Source of the DNA: Cinnamomum chago
Lineage: Eukaryota > Streptophyta > Magnoliopsida > Laurales > Lauraceae
Reading direction: 5' to 3'
Assembly: GCA_038049695.1 (NCBI GenBank)
Contig: CP142458.1
Coordinates: 62,281,501-62,345,500 of the forward strand
Length of the DNA: 64,000 nucleotides
Under the pieces are notes generated by a model. It was not told the origin of the DNA. It worked only from the letters and a program-made list of their open reading frames with translations, and ran no database searches. Shown one piece after another: positions 44,782 to 56,706 of the stretch. The position numbers and the translations under genes were made by a program. Numbering within the stretch: the stretch's first letter is position 1; the number at the start of each line of letters is the position of its first letter.

Positions 44782-47655
44782 TGTAAGGTCTGCGACCTTA
44801 CTGGGTCAGTTGGGCCCAATTACCGGCCAATTGACCCATTTATTTTGATATTATTATAATTATTGTTTTATTAGATATTTAAGTGGGTTTAGGTGGTGAG
44901 CGAGTTTCTTTTAGTGTTAAAATAGTGCTTGCGAAGTTTCGTGCGATTCTGAGTTCGTTTGACCCTAATAGGGGGTAGTTTGCAAATTAGGAGAAAATTG
45001 AGTGTTTTTTCCGAAAAATTCTTGTCACCGTGATTTTCGGTTTGTTGGAAAGGTCTTGTCGCGTTGATCAATTTTTTCTTCTGATTCGTTGCGATCTGAC
45101 GACCAGAAACCCTTCTAATAATTCATTTATTCTCCGGACCCACTTAAGGGCATTTTAGTCTTTTCCCCTCTTTCTTCTTAAACAAGAGATTAACCCTAAT
45201 ATCTTTTCTTTCTTTGCAACGAACGATAACCTACCGCAGCTATTCTTTTTTTTCCTCATTTTCCAAGGCTCCTGAACTCCTTCCCTGAGGGATCACTTGC
45301 GCGATCTGAGCTGCTCATTTTCTTCCTCGCGATCTCCTCTTTCCATTGACATCAGTTTGGTAAGATTTTCCTCTTTTTCATCTTTTCAATCAATTCTCTT
45401 TGGTTTAGATTTTGGTTAGATCTTAATATTTTCCTCTCTTTTCTTCTCCTTTGCATGATAGATTGCGTTTGATCGGGGTAGATTGAGGTTTCCGCAGTAG
45501 TAGGGTTTCTCCTCAAATTTCCCCAATTCCAATCTTCTTCTTGGTTGAGGCAAGTAGATTTGCATTTTATAATTAAGCATGTGTGTATGTCTTCCATTGA
45601 TTGGATGTGTTTTCTTGTTAGGTTTCCCTAATTCCAACCCTGTTCTGTTATTAATTTGGGATTAATATGCTAGATTAGGTTCTTTTGGGGAATTTTTGTT
45701 ATTTAATTTAATTGTTAATCTTAGTTTGTTAATTGATGTAAGTGGAAATGATGATGGATGGAATGAATTATTGGGGGAGCACGGTGGCTCAGTTTTGTGC
45801 AGGTGAACCTTGGAAGGATTGGGAGAGGATTAGAAATGATTTGGGGTGAAAAATTGTAAAAAAATGGGGTTTCTGTATTTGACGTTCAGGAAAAAAAAAG
45901 GGAAGTCCAAAAAAAAAAAAAAAAAAAAACGTTGAATGATGGCTGGACGTTCAGAACGTTGACCATACCTCGGAATTTCGAGAGCCATATACCGTTGGAA
46001 AGCTCTTTGAGCGTAGAATCCAATGATACATGTCTCGCGATGATTAGGGATCGGAAGGGAGGTAACTAAGGAGATTAATTATTTAGACCACTTTCTTGTT
46101 AGTAACGAGATTGTTAGCTTAGGTTTGGGCCTTAGACATTGGAAACCATGAAACCACTCTCACGTGACCATTAATGGGGTTTTGAAATTATAGCACGTGG
46201 CTTGGTGTGCTTCGATGGGTTGTCTAGGTATTCGTGTATTGTGTATGATTTAACCGAATGCGTATGGAATTAAATCAATCGATGCTCAACATGATTGTAC
46301 TCCAAGGAATTCCCCACACACTCCGTTAAACCACATATGGTACAGGGATGACAACACTTGCCTAGGATTTGATTGTAATATCTCCTTGATTTGTTAATTG
46401 TATCCATTGATTTTGTATCCTTGTATACTCTCTTCGCATAAAACACCTAATTAATTATGAAACATAAACTCTTGTAGAATTAGAACAAGGACCTGATTTA
46501 GAGTGTACCTTACGAATCATGTATCGTGTATTGATAAACATGACTGGCTAGAATGTAAGGGATTATCGTGTGGATGGTCTATCTTGTATTGTTTTGAATG
46601 AGATAATCCCTAAGAACACGTTTTGTTTGCTGAGCTAGCCAGACTTGCTTGTCTTGGTTTTCCCCACGTGTCAACACCACTTTATTATTATTATTATTTG
46701 CATATCATGGCCAGCTGCAGTTTGGGGTTTATTGATGGGCCGGTTACTCGAACATCGGGGTGGGCAGTCGGCTTTGGACAGCGCCCATGGCGTTGAATAG
46801 TTGGGAGTGGGCTTGGACCGTGCTACGATTCCTGAGACCGGGAGCTTGGATCCCCCTGGAGCCGGGCTTTGGTATCAGTAATCCGGATATGATTATTACT
46901 GGTACCCCGTGAGGTGGCTTAGACATCCATGGAGCCTCCCTCTTGTGCATTGCATTACATTGGTAGTGGTGATTATTAGTATTGCTATGATTCTTGTTAT
47001 TGATTTTGATGATATTTACTCATACTACATGCCTAGTATTGTTCCCTGTAATCCTACGATCTTGTACTTGTCATTACTCTTACATTTGATGCATGTTATG
47101 TTATAATTATATCTTGCTTATCTATTGCTCAACATGTCGTTGACTCTGTTCATTGGTGTGCAGATTCCTCAGGTGAGTACTATTACGAGGAACATGCCGG
47201 TGAGCAGATCCCAGAGGATCTCCAAGCAGCAGAGGAGGCACGGGAGTGGAGTGCCGATGACGTAGAGTAGTGCCATCATTACCAGGCACATAAGAGACTC
47301 ACTTTGGGACAAACATTAGATTTTATTTAATTCATTGTTATTCTTCGTTGGACTTTTCTTTTATTGACTCTATGTTGTTTAATGGCCTTAGTTTCTGGGA
47401 TGGCCATTGTAATTAAATTAACTTCCTTTTTAGCTTTAATTGTTTCTTGCAACTTTAAATTTAATTAAGATTTATTATCCATTGTTGATATTAATGTATG
47501 AATTCCACTATTTTTTTATATTTTGAGGTTGAAATACATTATCCTCACAGCGGACTTACGATCCTTGGGCCAAAAAGGGCAAAATTTTTTAATTAGCCCA
47601 AAATTTCACTCCCCGGATTCAGTTTATTCTCTAATCGGGTTCGGGGGACATGACA
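44782..47655 (+). repeat. Solo LTR (chromovirus, Tekay/Del-like), 2,874 bp, 5-bp target duplication
   Basis: It begins TGTAAGGTCTGCG and ends GGGGGACATGACA. CAAAT flanks it on both sides (44777-44781 and 47656-47660), and removing it with one CAAAT rejoins the LINE RT (RLKQI/LLVII). With no internal region it is a solo LTR left by LTR-LTR recombination. Inside are dyad-like ACGTTC repeats (45880-45965), the 'GACCATACC ... ACCGTTGGAAAGCTC' module (45961-46029) and a short acidic frame after an AG (47172-47270). Confidence 0.9.
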
Positions 47656-47660
47656 CAAAT

Positions 47661-50139
47661 TCTACTAGTGATTATTTTAGATACCCATAGTGTGTTTGTG
47701 TCAGGTAGGCTTATTACAGATAATGTGGTGGTGGCCTTTGAGACTCTACACTTTATAGCAACTGTGCCGAGTAGTACCTCTTGTTGGTTTTCATTAAAGC
47801 TTGACATGAGCAAAGCGTATGACCGTGTTGAGTGGTCCTTTCTGGGAGCAGTTATGGCTCGATTCGGTTTTTGTTCTTCTTGGATCACAAAGTTGATGTC
47901 CTGTGTGTCCTCGGTGTCTTACAATGTCAGTGTGAATGTGGAGTTATCCAATTCGTTCCGACCGATGAATGGATTACGGTAGGGAATTCCGTTGTCACCA
48001 TACCTCGTTTTACTATGTACTGAAGGTCTAACATCATTGAGTCAGAGTCTTTTTGCTGCTAATACGATTCAAGGCTTCCAAGCTTCGCGGAGGAGTCCGG
48101 TGCTATCTCACTTATTTTTCGCGGATGACAGTTTCATGTTTGGCCAAGTGTCACTAGAAGAGTTGGCGACGTTTTGTTGTATTTTTGTGACCTATGAAAC
48201 TGATTCCGGGCAGAAGATTAGCCTGTCAAGATCATTTATTCCATTTAGTCTGAATATTCCATGGGAGCGGCAATGCGTTTTAGGGGGGCAGCTTGGGTGT
48301 GCAGGTTGTTCGCAACCACGAAAAGTATTTAGGCCTTCCTAGTGTGGTGTGTAGAGGGAAAGATGCTTGTTTTAGAGGCCTGGTTGATCGGGTTTGGAGT
48401 AAAATAAGATGTTGGCAAGGAAAACTCTTATCCTAAGTCGGGAAAAATGTATTGATTAAAGCAGTGTGCCAAGCAATTCCTACCTATACTATGAGCTGCT
48501 TTGTGTTGCCAAAGGGATTGTGTTCTAAATTGAATATGTTGATGGCTCGTTTTTGGTGGGGGAGCAAGGATGGTTCCAAGAAAATAAATTGGGTCTCTTG
48601 GGATACCTTATCTCTTCCAAAAGCTAGAGGAGGCTTGGGTTTTCGTTCATTAGAAGCGTTTAACTTGGCAATGGTTGCCAAACAGGGTTGGTGTGTGTTA
48701 CAATATCCAGGTTCTCTGGCAGCGAGGGTGCTTAAGGCGAAGTACTTTCCTCATTGTGCTTTTTTTAATGCTAGAGTTCTCCCTCATCACTCTTTTCTTT
48801 GGAAAAGTTTAATGAAAGGGAGGGTTGTGTTGGAGCATGGTCTAAGATGGCAAATTGGGGATGGGCGTTATATTGGTATCTATGAGGATAAATGGCTGCC
48901 TAGGCCGCTCTCTTTTAAAATATATTCCTCTCCCTCATTGGGCAACCATACTCGGGTGGCCTCTCTAATTAGGGATGGGTAATAGAATACAGAGCTGATA
49001 CACAATCATTTTCTTTTGGGGGATGCTGATAGAGTTCTTCAAATCCCTTTGCCCAAGTATAATGGCGTTGATAAGCAGGTGTGGCATTACTCCTCTAACG
49101 GGTTATATAAGGTAAAATTTGGGTATCAAGTTGCTTTGAACTATGTTCTAGACAATATTTTTTTGCAAGTTGCAAGTCCAAGCTCTCATGACCAGACCAC
49201 ATGGTGGAACCTTTTTTGGAAGATTCAGCTCCCACCCAAGGTTCTGATATTCTTGTGGCGAGCCTGTTATAATGCCTTGCCCACTGCTGCAACTCTCTTT
49301 AGGAGAAAGGTCATTCCATCTCCTTTATGTGCACGATGTGGAGAAGCTTTGGAATCCGCGGAGCATATGGCTTTCTCTTGTGTTGAATCTTTGAGAATCT
49401 GGAATATATGTGATTGGCATAGTGAGGTGAAACCTTCTGGTAATAGCTTCAAGGCATGGTGCCAAGATGTTTTAACACAGGTTGGGTCGAATGTAAAGCA
49501 GCTTTGGGCGATGATGGTTTGGGCAATTTGGACAGATCGAAATTCCAGATTGTTTGAGGGATATGGTAGATCACTGGAAGCACTAGTAGCTTGGAGTAAT
49601 GATCAGCTGCAAGATTTTGAGTATGCCTCTTTGACTTCTCCATCATTGGCTGTACAGCCTAATCTGGGGGTCTCCTCCACCCCAAGGTTGCCACAAGGTA
49701 GGGGGGGATGGAACCGGTGATGGTGTGGTGGTCCGTGACTGGTGTGGTCACATGATTGCTTGTCATGCTTCTTGGTTTGCTTCCAGCTACCATGTGGACA
49801 CAATTGAAGCCCTTGCTTGCAGACTTGGTCTTGAAGTTGCACAACAATTGTAACTTGATAATATCATATTGGAGGGAGACTCGTTGGTAACCATCCAAGC
49901 CTTATGTACAGGTGCTTCCTCCCTTGCTCTTGCTGCTCCTTTGTATGATGATTGCTTAGCCTTGAGTAGACAAATTAGGATTGTCCAGTTCTTACATATA
50001 GGCAGGTCATGCAACAAAATTGCTCATAATCTTGCTAAGGTAGCTACATCTAAACATATTACCCACACATGGGTCTCTTTGTATCCTGACCGGTTACTCC
50101 ACTTGTTGGAGACTAATGTAATCTCTTTTAATCATTAAT
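47661..50139 (+). pseudogene. LINE ORF2, 3' part: RT, zf-RVT, RNase H
   Basis: RT resumes with FVSGRLITDNVVVAFE and LDMSKAYDRVEWSF, then the catalytic LFFADDSFMF (about 48113-48142). The zinc-binding region follows (WWNLFWKIQLPPKVLIFLWR, CARCGEALESAEHMAFSC). The C-terminal RNase H shows NIILEGDSLVTIQAL and CNKIAHNLAK. Stops include TAG at 47980 where Gln of the LRQG motif is expected. There are frame changes around 48300 and 49715, and a TAA before NIILEGDS near 49852. Confidence 0.85.
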
Positions 50140-50184
50140 ATATGATTCGTATTTTCATAAATAAAAAAAAACCCTCAAAGGATT

Positions 50185-51700
50185 GATGATTTTGATATGA
50201 ATAATTTCTAATCTACCCCTAATCCATACGTAATCTATCTCTCTTGCCCATGGTTCACATGCATTTATACAAGTCAAGGAGTACCTTATTTGGATAAAAA
50301 AAATGAACATGTAGAATATTACTCAACTATTAAACATAGAAAATTTAAATTACCTGATGGAATACTTTAGCTTTGATAAAAAAAAAAGGGCACAACCTTA
50401 ACTCGACTTGTTTACACTCCTAATTGTGACGAGGGTTCAAGTATTATTCCAGGTCGAGAGAAAAGCATACACATATGAGGCACGTTTGTGCAGCCATGTT
50501 TTTGATTAAAAAAAAAACACACAAGAGGTAAAGCGGGATGATTTCCATTGTGGGACTGCTTTTCTGTGAGGGGAAATGATAAAATGAGCACAATTTTCTA
50601 CGATTCTACAAAAATCGTTTCCTAGGTGAAGCAGAAAAAATTTTCTATAGAAAAGCAAAGTTCGATTTTTCCCATAATGTGATACAAGTGTGTCATTAGG
50701 GCACATTTGTGCACACATTTTTCTGTGGAAAAAGTGTGGCAAGAGATAAAGTTTTTCTGAATTTTAGCAAAATCCATGTTTTTCGCTTTTCCAAAAGGGA
50801 CAATGCAAAAATGAGAAAAAATTTCCATGATTACTCGTTAAAGCCTTTCCTATGGGGTCGAAAAAAGCATTGTTTCTGTGGAAGAGGAAAAATTCCATGG
50901 AAATCAATTTCGCACAAGTGTATAGAAATGTGCCCTTAACTAATGCAGTCTATTGAGAAGCATGGAATACCCTCATGGTAAAGGGCATCCCACTCTTAGA
51001 TAAGTACCAGGGGACCAACCCCAAGCATTGGCGGAGCATAATGGGGAATCATCTTGGGCCTAGGGCAGAGCACGGATGAGAGTACTAAAGTGGAGAATAC
51101 TATGACGAAAGTGACACAAGTGGTGAATTGAGAAAGGATCAAAACACTCTATAAGTGACCCTAGGTCTAATAGATTAGGGTAGTCTAGGATTATGATAGT
51201 TTATCATTCCTCCCATGTAATAGCCTACCAACCCCTTTGATGTGGTTGTTTCAATATAAGTGAAAAAAAAGCCCACCAAAGACCTCATCAAATCAAGTTT
51301 GGCTCCAATTATTCATGAGAATTTCATGAGAAAAAAAAAAAAAACTAGACTATTAAAAAGAAGTGGTTTGTACCTAACATCGCATTAATAAAAAAGATTC
51401 CGCATGCACACTATGCATCTAGACCATTCAAGAGATAGGGTCGTCGATGCAAATCCCCTCCCGTGGCTCCAGGGCCCATTGATGCACATGATAACATTTT
51501 TCCACATTAGGGCTTGTTTAGCATCGTTCTTGTATTGTTACCAATTTTGTGCTCGGATTAGGTTACGCTGAGATCAGGTTGTGCTGAGTCTATACTCTGC
51601 AGAACTTGTTTGACAACATTATATTAAATTACTCTACTAAAAATATCCTGTACGGAACTTGTTTGGTAACATTATAAAAGTTTTGCTCCAAGGAGTAAAC
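50185..51700. other. Gene-free spacer
   Basis: No gene is recognised. An imperfect repeat of a GTGCGCACATTTTTCTGTGG..AAA-type segment occurs around 50500-50760 (words GGGCAC, TTTTCTGTG, GCACATTT repeat). The rest is A/T-rich. Confidence 0.5.
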
Positions 51701-52580
51701 ATAGGATTTACAATGTGGGACCCCACCTTTCATTGTTTGCAGTACTATTATTATTATATATGAGACCCACCTGTAGAAGTTACAATGTTGTACCCGTCTT
51801 TAAAAATAAGAACACGGAACCCGTATCCATTGGATTTATAATGTGGGCCCACCTTTATAGGAATTATAATGTGGGCCCACCTTTATAGGAATTATAATGT
51901 GGGCCAACTTTTTATAAATGTAAATATGGGATCCACCTTTAGAAATTAGAATATGGGCTCACATTCATAGGATTTACAATGTGGGTCCACCTTTTGTTTA
52001 TAATGTGGGCAAACTTTTTGTCAATGTAAATATGGGATCCACCTTTAGAAATTAGAATATGGACTCACATTCATGGGATTTACAACATCAGTCCACTTTT
52101 TGTAAACGAGACCATGTGACCCATATTTATAAATTAGAAAGTGAAGCCACATTTTTTTGTAATTGTAGACATAGGGCCTACTTTTAGAAATTAGAATGTG
52201 GTGCCCACCTTTAAAAATTAGAACATGGGGTAGCACATTTATAAAATCTACAATGTGGGCCCACATTTATAGGAATTATAATGTGGGGCCATACTTCTTG
52301 TTAATTGTGAACACGGGACCCACCTTTAAAAAATTACATTGTGGTACCCACATTTATAAATCTGAATATGGGGCTACCATTAAAATGTGATTGTGGACAC
52401 GGGACCCATCTAGATAAATTACAACGTGGTGCTTACTTTTATAAATCATTTATAATGTGATCCCACCATTATAGAATTATAATAGTGACCCATCTTATGT
52501 GATTGTGACCATGTGACCTACCTCTAGAAATTATAAAGTGGGGCCACCTCCTTTGGGATTGTGAACGTGGGGCTTACATT
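51700..52580. repeat. Decayed minisatellite of AATGTGGGNCCACCTTTATA units
   Basis: About 25 diverged monomers of 25-30 bp carry a GTGGG-N-CCAC core and an AAATTA/TTATAA spacer. Some are arranged in a higher-order unit of about 110 bp (compare 51889-51974 with 51997-52075). Two adjacent monomers near 51837-51900 are nearly identical. Confidence 0.8.
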
Positions 52581-55500
52581 TAGGATAAGTGAGAGGGTTT
52601 AGAATCTTCAAATGATATTCTTTAAAAGGCAAGAGATAAGAAAGAAACAATTGTGCCAGCAAGTTGTTTCTTAAAAAAATAAAGTGTTTTTGTTCCAACT
52701 TTCTTATGCTGGCAGGTTAAGATTTTGAGATTCATTCCAATGAAAACAAAATTTGAAACAATTATTTACACATACCAAATATGTTTCCTATCTCGCGGGA
52801 ACATGAGAACATCTAAATGGTACGATGCCAAATGCACCGTTAATCTGCCCAATATATTTGGGGCGTCGCTCCTCTCAAGGTTCTAAAAAGAAAAAAAAAC
52901 GAAAATGGGTTGACAAACCCCGTTTGTGCTTCCCAAACTACAGGGACCTCTTTGGTGCAACGGCCACTGACCGGGAAATTTTCCGTAAAATCCTCTTCTT
53001 TTTTTTCTTTGCAAGAACTTTCTTTCTATAAAACTTTATTATAATATATATAAGTTCTTTACATTTTCCTTTTCCTAAGTGGGCCCCAACGAGGCTCGTT
53101 AGGAAATTCTGTTCATTGGAGGGCATGAAACTACGAACCTCCTCCACCGAGGAAAAGCTAAACAGATGATGACACGATTGGTAATAAGGTGGAATTTTCT
53201 ATCCAAAGGATTCCTTCATTCCTCTAGAACAATGCTATCATCTCTAAGGATTTTTGAAGGGAGGAATCACTACATTTTAGTTTGGAAAACCACATAGGAA
53301 AAGTCACTTTTGTAGCTTAGGTGCTTCTTTAGCTCGTTAGATTTGCAAAATTCGATGTGGGGAGGTGAAGACGGGGGAATCAATAAAAGAGAATTTTTTA
53401 TGGATTTGTACAAATCCTCTCTCACTTTTCCTCTCTTCACCCGAACCTAAACTTTTTCAAAATTGAAAAAACTAAAGATGATTCCTCCCCCCCCAACATT
53501 ACCCAAACATGCCTCCAAATAAATGGTGTCCGTGGAAAATGATATCCGAAAGCAATGATTCCCAAATTCGCCATTTTCTCGGTTACCTACAGCGTGCGTC
53601 CGCCCCGCATAAACCCTGTTGAGGTGGGGTCCATGGGGCGTGCGGAGTGCAGACAAAAAGCGGAGGAAATGAAGTAGATGGGGTCAGTTTCAAGGGTTGG
53701 TGACTGGGCCCCACCCACCACAACCTACCGCAGAAAGTGGTGGGGGTTTTCCCCCCTTTTACCGGATGGGGTTAGGTGAGACACCGGTTAGACCCGGTCG
53801 GACCACTGGTTCACCAACCCTCAGCTATGACTTCCCTTTCCGTAGTCCCCTCTTGACCACTTCTTTTTTCCATGCACCCGCACCTCACTCTCCTGCCTCC
53901 TTCTCAGTGTCTACTGTCTACCGAATACCCACCCTAATTTCCTCCCGTTCACCTCTTCCTTCTTCAGTCATATCTAATTGAAATCAATCAATTGCACTAA
54001 TGGAGATGACCCACATAATTAAAATACAGATCAAGCAAATCCTGGCCTTTATTTTTCATACCAAAATTTTATTAATAACATGTAATTGTTTCTATTGCAT
54101 GAGAGGTCACATGATTTGTTCAATGGTAGGGCCACTTTTTAGGTGAGATGGTACTAGACTCAACTTCTTTATGAGAGTTTACGTGGGGGTTATGTTGAAA
54201 TCAATAGTGTAAATGATAGTGACACACAAAAGTAATCAACATCAATCCGTCTAATATTTGATGTTGGATTTAGCCTTTGGTTAATTATCATCATCGTCAT
54301 CATCATCATCAACATAAACATTGTCACCCAAAAAACAAAAGTTTATTGCATGTAGATACATATAAACCCTTGTGACTTGCATTGATGTTGTAAGATGTTT
54401 AAGCTTTTCCCTGAGTATATTTTCTTATTGGTATTGTTTTGCCTACTTTGGATCCATGCCCAATGCATCTATCTTTTTTTCTTTTTTTTCTTTTTTTTAT
54501 TCTTTAATTTTTAATTTAATTTTATTTAAAGGTCTTGTAGATTCCTATATATAATTTAGTATTATTCAATTGTAATGGTATTTGTCAGAGTGATTTGCCA
54601 TCACTAATATAGTGTGGTTGGGTGAGGCATTCCTTCACATGAATGATAAGGTTTATGTTAATATCTGGTGCCAGTGACACAAGGGTCATATTCCAATAGG
54701 CAAGGGATCCGGATCCCCTGTTTCGTCCAAACAGGGAGGAGGGCGACATGCGGGGGCGGATGAGGTTACCCTGTTTAGATGAAATAGGCGATGGATCCAT
54801 GGGGAAGTTATCTATTTGGTTGGGTAGTACATCTAATTTCAAGTGTAAATAATAGTATAAAAGAAAATGAGGTGAGATTAGGCGTGCTGTTGTTGATGAC
54901 ATCCCACACCTGTTAAGTAGAGATAAAAATTGGATATGGGCTTATGACAGAGACATCGTTTTATTAGCTTGGCTTTGAAGTGGACTCAGCGTTCTAGTCT
55001 TAAGGATCGACTTGAACATGACCAAGTAAACTATATGTGCATTTTACCCAAAAGAAGACCTACCCAAAAAAATTATGTGTATAACATACATTAAGTTATG
55101 ACGACAAGATGGGATAGCCTAGTTGGTTGGAAATCTCATTTCTCTCTTAATTGCTTAGTGATCGATTTCTCGTGTCAAATCACCGTGTTGTGCGCATTTC
55201 ACTTTGGCTCAGGCTTGTCAGATGATTGCAGCCGGATCTTGGTTTAGAAATGAGATATCTTGAAAAGTCAAGCTAATCTGCCATTAGCTTATGATAACTT
55301 ACAAAGAGCTCGCTTAGGCTCAAGCATACATGCGTGTGCACACACGTGCAAATGCAGAAAATTGAGGCCGATTTGGCCTGTCTACTGTCACGAAGAATCT
55401 AACCTTGTGATCTAGCATCCCATAATCAATCTAGAGCTCTCACAATTAATTGTACAAAATCCTGGCCGAAATCCTATCTTCTCTATTGGTTATGATGAAA

Positions 55501-55739
55501 ATCTTGGGGCAGAAAGCATTATATTTCTTGATGAGATGATTTTCAATTTTCTTTTCCCACTTAATTAGGTCTTGTGAAAATATTTTTGGACCTGTACTCA
55601 TCAGTCAAACCTACCCAAAACATGAACAAATTGCAGCTCAGCCCATTATACAGTCCTTGTTCTGCCTATGATCCCTGCCCCATCCCCTGGTCTGGTCGAA
55701 AGTCCAAGCCTAATTCCAAACAATATTTATAGAGCTCCC
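52581..55739. other. Gene-free spacer
   Basis: No coding sequence is supported. A GC-richer segment (53590-53960) is open in one frame for 94 codons but has no domain content. A hairpin of about 100 bp lies at 54706-54803 (GGATCC...TAAACAGGG arms). A TAGCCTAGTTGGTTGG box-A-like piece stands at 55116-55131. Confidence 0.5.
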
Positions 55740-55742
55740 TTA

Positions 55743-56037
55743 GGGTCCGTTTGGTAATTTTACTAATATAGTCAAGTGAAGTAAAGTCAAATTAAACATC
55801 CCATCAAAACACTTTTTACCAAAACTCTCTTCATTTTTAAAAAAAAAAAAAGAGTAAAAAAACAACTGCATTTACTCACTAAAAAACAAAAAAATTCCAT
55901 TTTCTCATACAAAAAGTCAAAAATATTCCATCCCAAACAACTAAAAAAAATATCATTATAACTCACTTATGTTTTATTCATTCTTTTCATTTCACTTCAC
56001 TCCACTTTATTTTAAAAGTAAATTACCAAACGGGCCC
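55743..56037. mobile_element. Tourist-type (PIF/Harbinger) MITE, 295 bp, TTA duplication
   Basis: The left end GGGTCCGTTTGGTAATTTTA and the reverse complement of the right end (GGGCCCGTTTGGTAATTTAC) match closely. TTA flanks both sides (55740-55742 and 56038-56040). The interior is A/T-rich and noncoding. Confidence 0.85.
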
Positions 56038-56186
56038 TTATAACAAAATCCAATCCGAAAATAACTACTTACCTCACTCATAAGTTGTAGCAATTTTCAC
56101 CTTACTACCAAAAGTTCAAACCCACGTTACTTTTTTCTGCTTATACAGGCTTCTTTTTTGCGAGTCATATAGGCCCTTTGTCTGAA

Positions 56187-56213
56187 GGGGGGGGGGCGGG
56201 GGGGGGGGCGGGG
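56187..56213 (+). other. G-run cluster, potential G-quadruplex
   Basis: Ten, eleven and four consecutive G residues are separated by single C residues. It lies about 150-200 bp before a promoter/leader-like segment. Confidence 0.8.
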
Positions 56214-56329
56214 CTCTCTCTACTTCTGGCTTACGAGAAAGACAACAGGAAAAAAACAAAATCCAACCCATTAACAAAATCCACGGCAGCGGAGATGGGG
56301 TGTAGGGAGTTTCAGTAGACGCGAATCCA

Positions 56330-56706
56330 CTGAGTCATTACCATTCATTATCATTTTTATCCAACCGCCACGTCAGCTCCTTCGGCTCCCCTTCCTTACG
56401 GCCGTGGACGATAAATACCTCCTGCCCCGCTCCATACGCTTGAAGAGGAGCCTGTTCTTTTGTTCTCTTGTTCTCCCTGAGAAAACAAAATCCTCGTTTT
56501 TCTTCTCTTTCGTTTGGTATTTCCTCGTTTCTTCTCTCTCCTTGAAAATCTCTTTACTTTCTCTCCCATCTTTCTTCTCCTTTTCTTATATTGAAGACGC
56601 TAAGTGCTCTTTTCCATGGTAGGATTCTGTGAATTCTGATTGTTCCTCTGCTCGATCGACAAAGTTATCGACAAAGTTTCAGTGGCCGATTGTTTCCATC
56701 TAAAAG
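56330..56706 (+). promoter_or_regulatory. Promoter and noncoding first-exon-like segment
   Basis: GCCACGTCAGC (56367-56377) contains a TGACGTGG-type bZIP site on the minus strand. A TATA-like GATAAATAC is at 56409-56417. A strongly pyrimidine-rich leader follows (56450-56600), and AAAAGGTACTG near 56703-56713 looks like a splice donor. This is how a plant gene with a 5' UTR intron begins, but I cannot find its coding exons. The next coding exon on this strand is HCT at 59998, 3.3 kb away. The 72-codon open frame across the leader is low-complexity and unlikely to be a protein. Confidence 0.3.

Larger units (their letters stand above)
41675..50171 (+). mobile_element. Apparently full-length plant L1-type LINE, 13-bp target duplication
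   Basis: CCCTCAAAGGATT stands at both ends (41662-41674 and 50172-50184). The element has a 100-bp 5' leader, ORF1, ORF2 with endonuclease, RT, zf-RVT and RNase H, and a short A tail (50163-50171). Without the 2.87-kb solo LTR it measures about 5.6 kb, typical of a complete plant L1. It is decayed but structurally complete. Confidence 0.92.

Noticed and set aside
41761-50139. Host gene for a reverse-transcriptase-like protein
   Set aside because: Flanking target duplication, A tail and full LINE domain order show a transposon.
51700-52580. CRISPR array
   Set aside because: Repeats are diverged, spacers are not unique, and this is a plant genome. It is a decayed minisatellite.
53697-53981. 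GC-richer open frame of 94 codons
   Set aside because: Composition is Pro/Ser/Thr-rich with no domain, no conserved motif and no supporting exon. Probably chance in a GC-rich patch.
54706-54803. Hairpin of about 100 bp with GGATCC...AAACAGGG arms as a MITE
   Set aside because: Arms match only in part and no target duplication was found. Too weak to call as an element.
56404-56622. Open frame of 72 codons across the leader-like segment
   Set aside because: Phe/Ser/Leu-rich because the DNA is pyrimidine-rich. Better explained as an untranslated leader.
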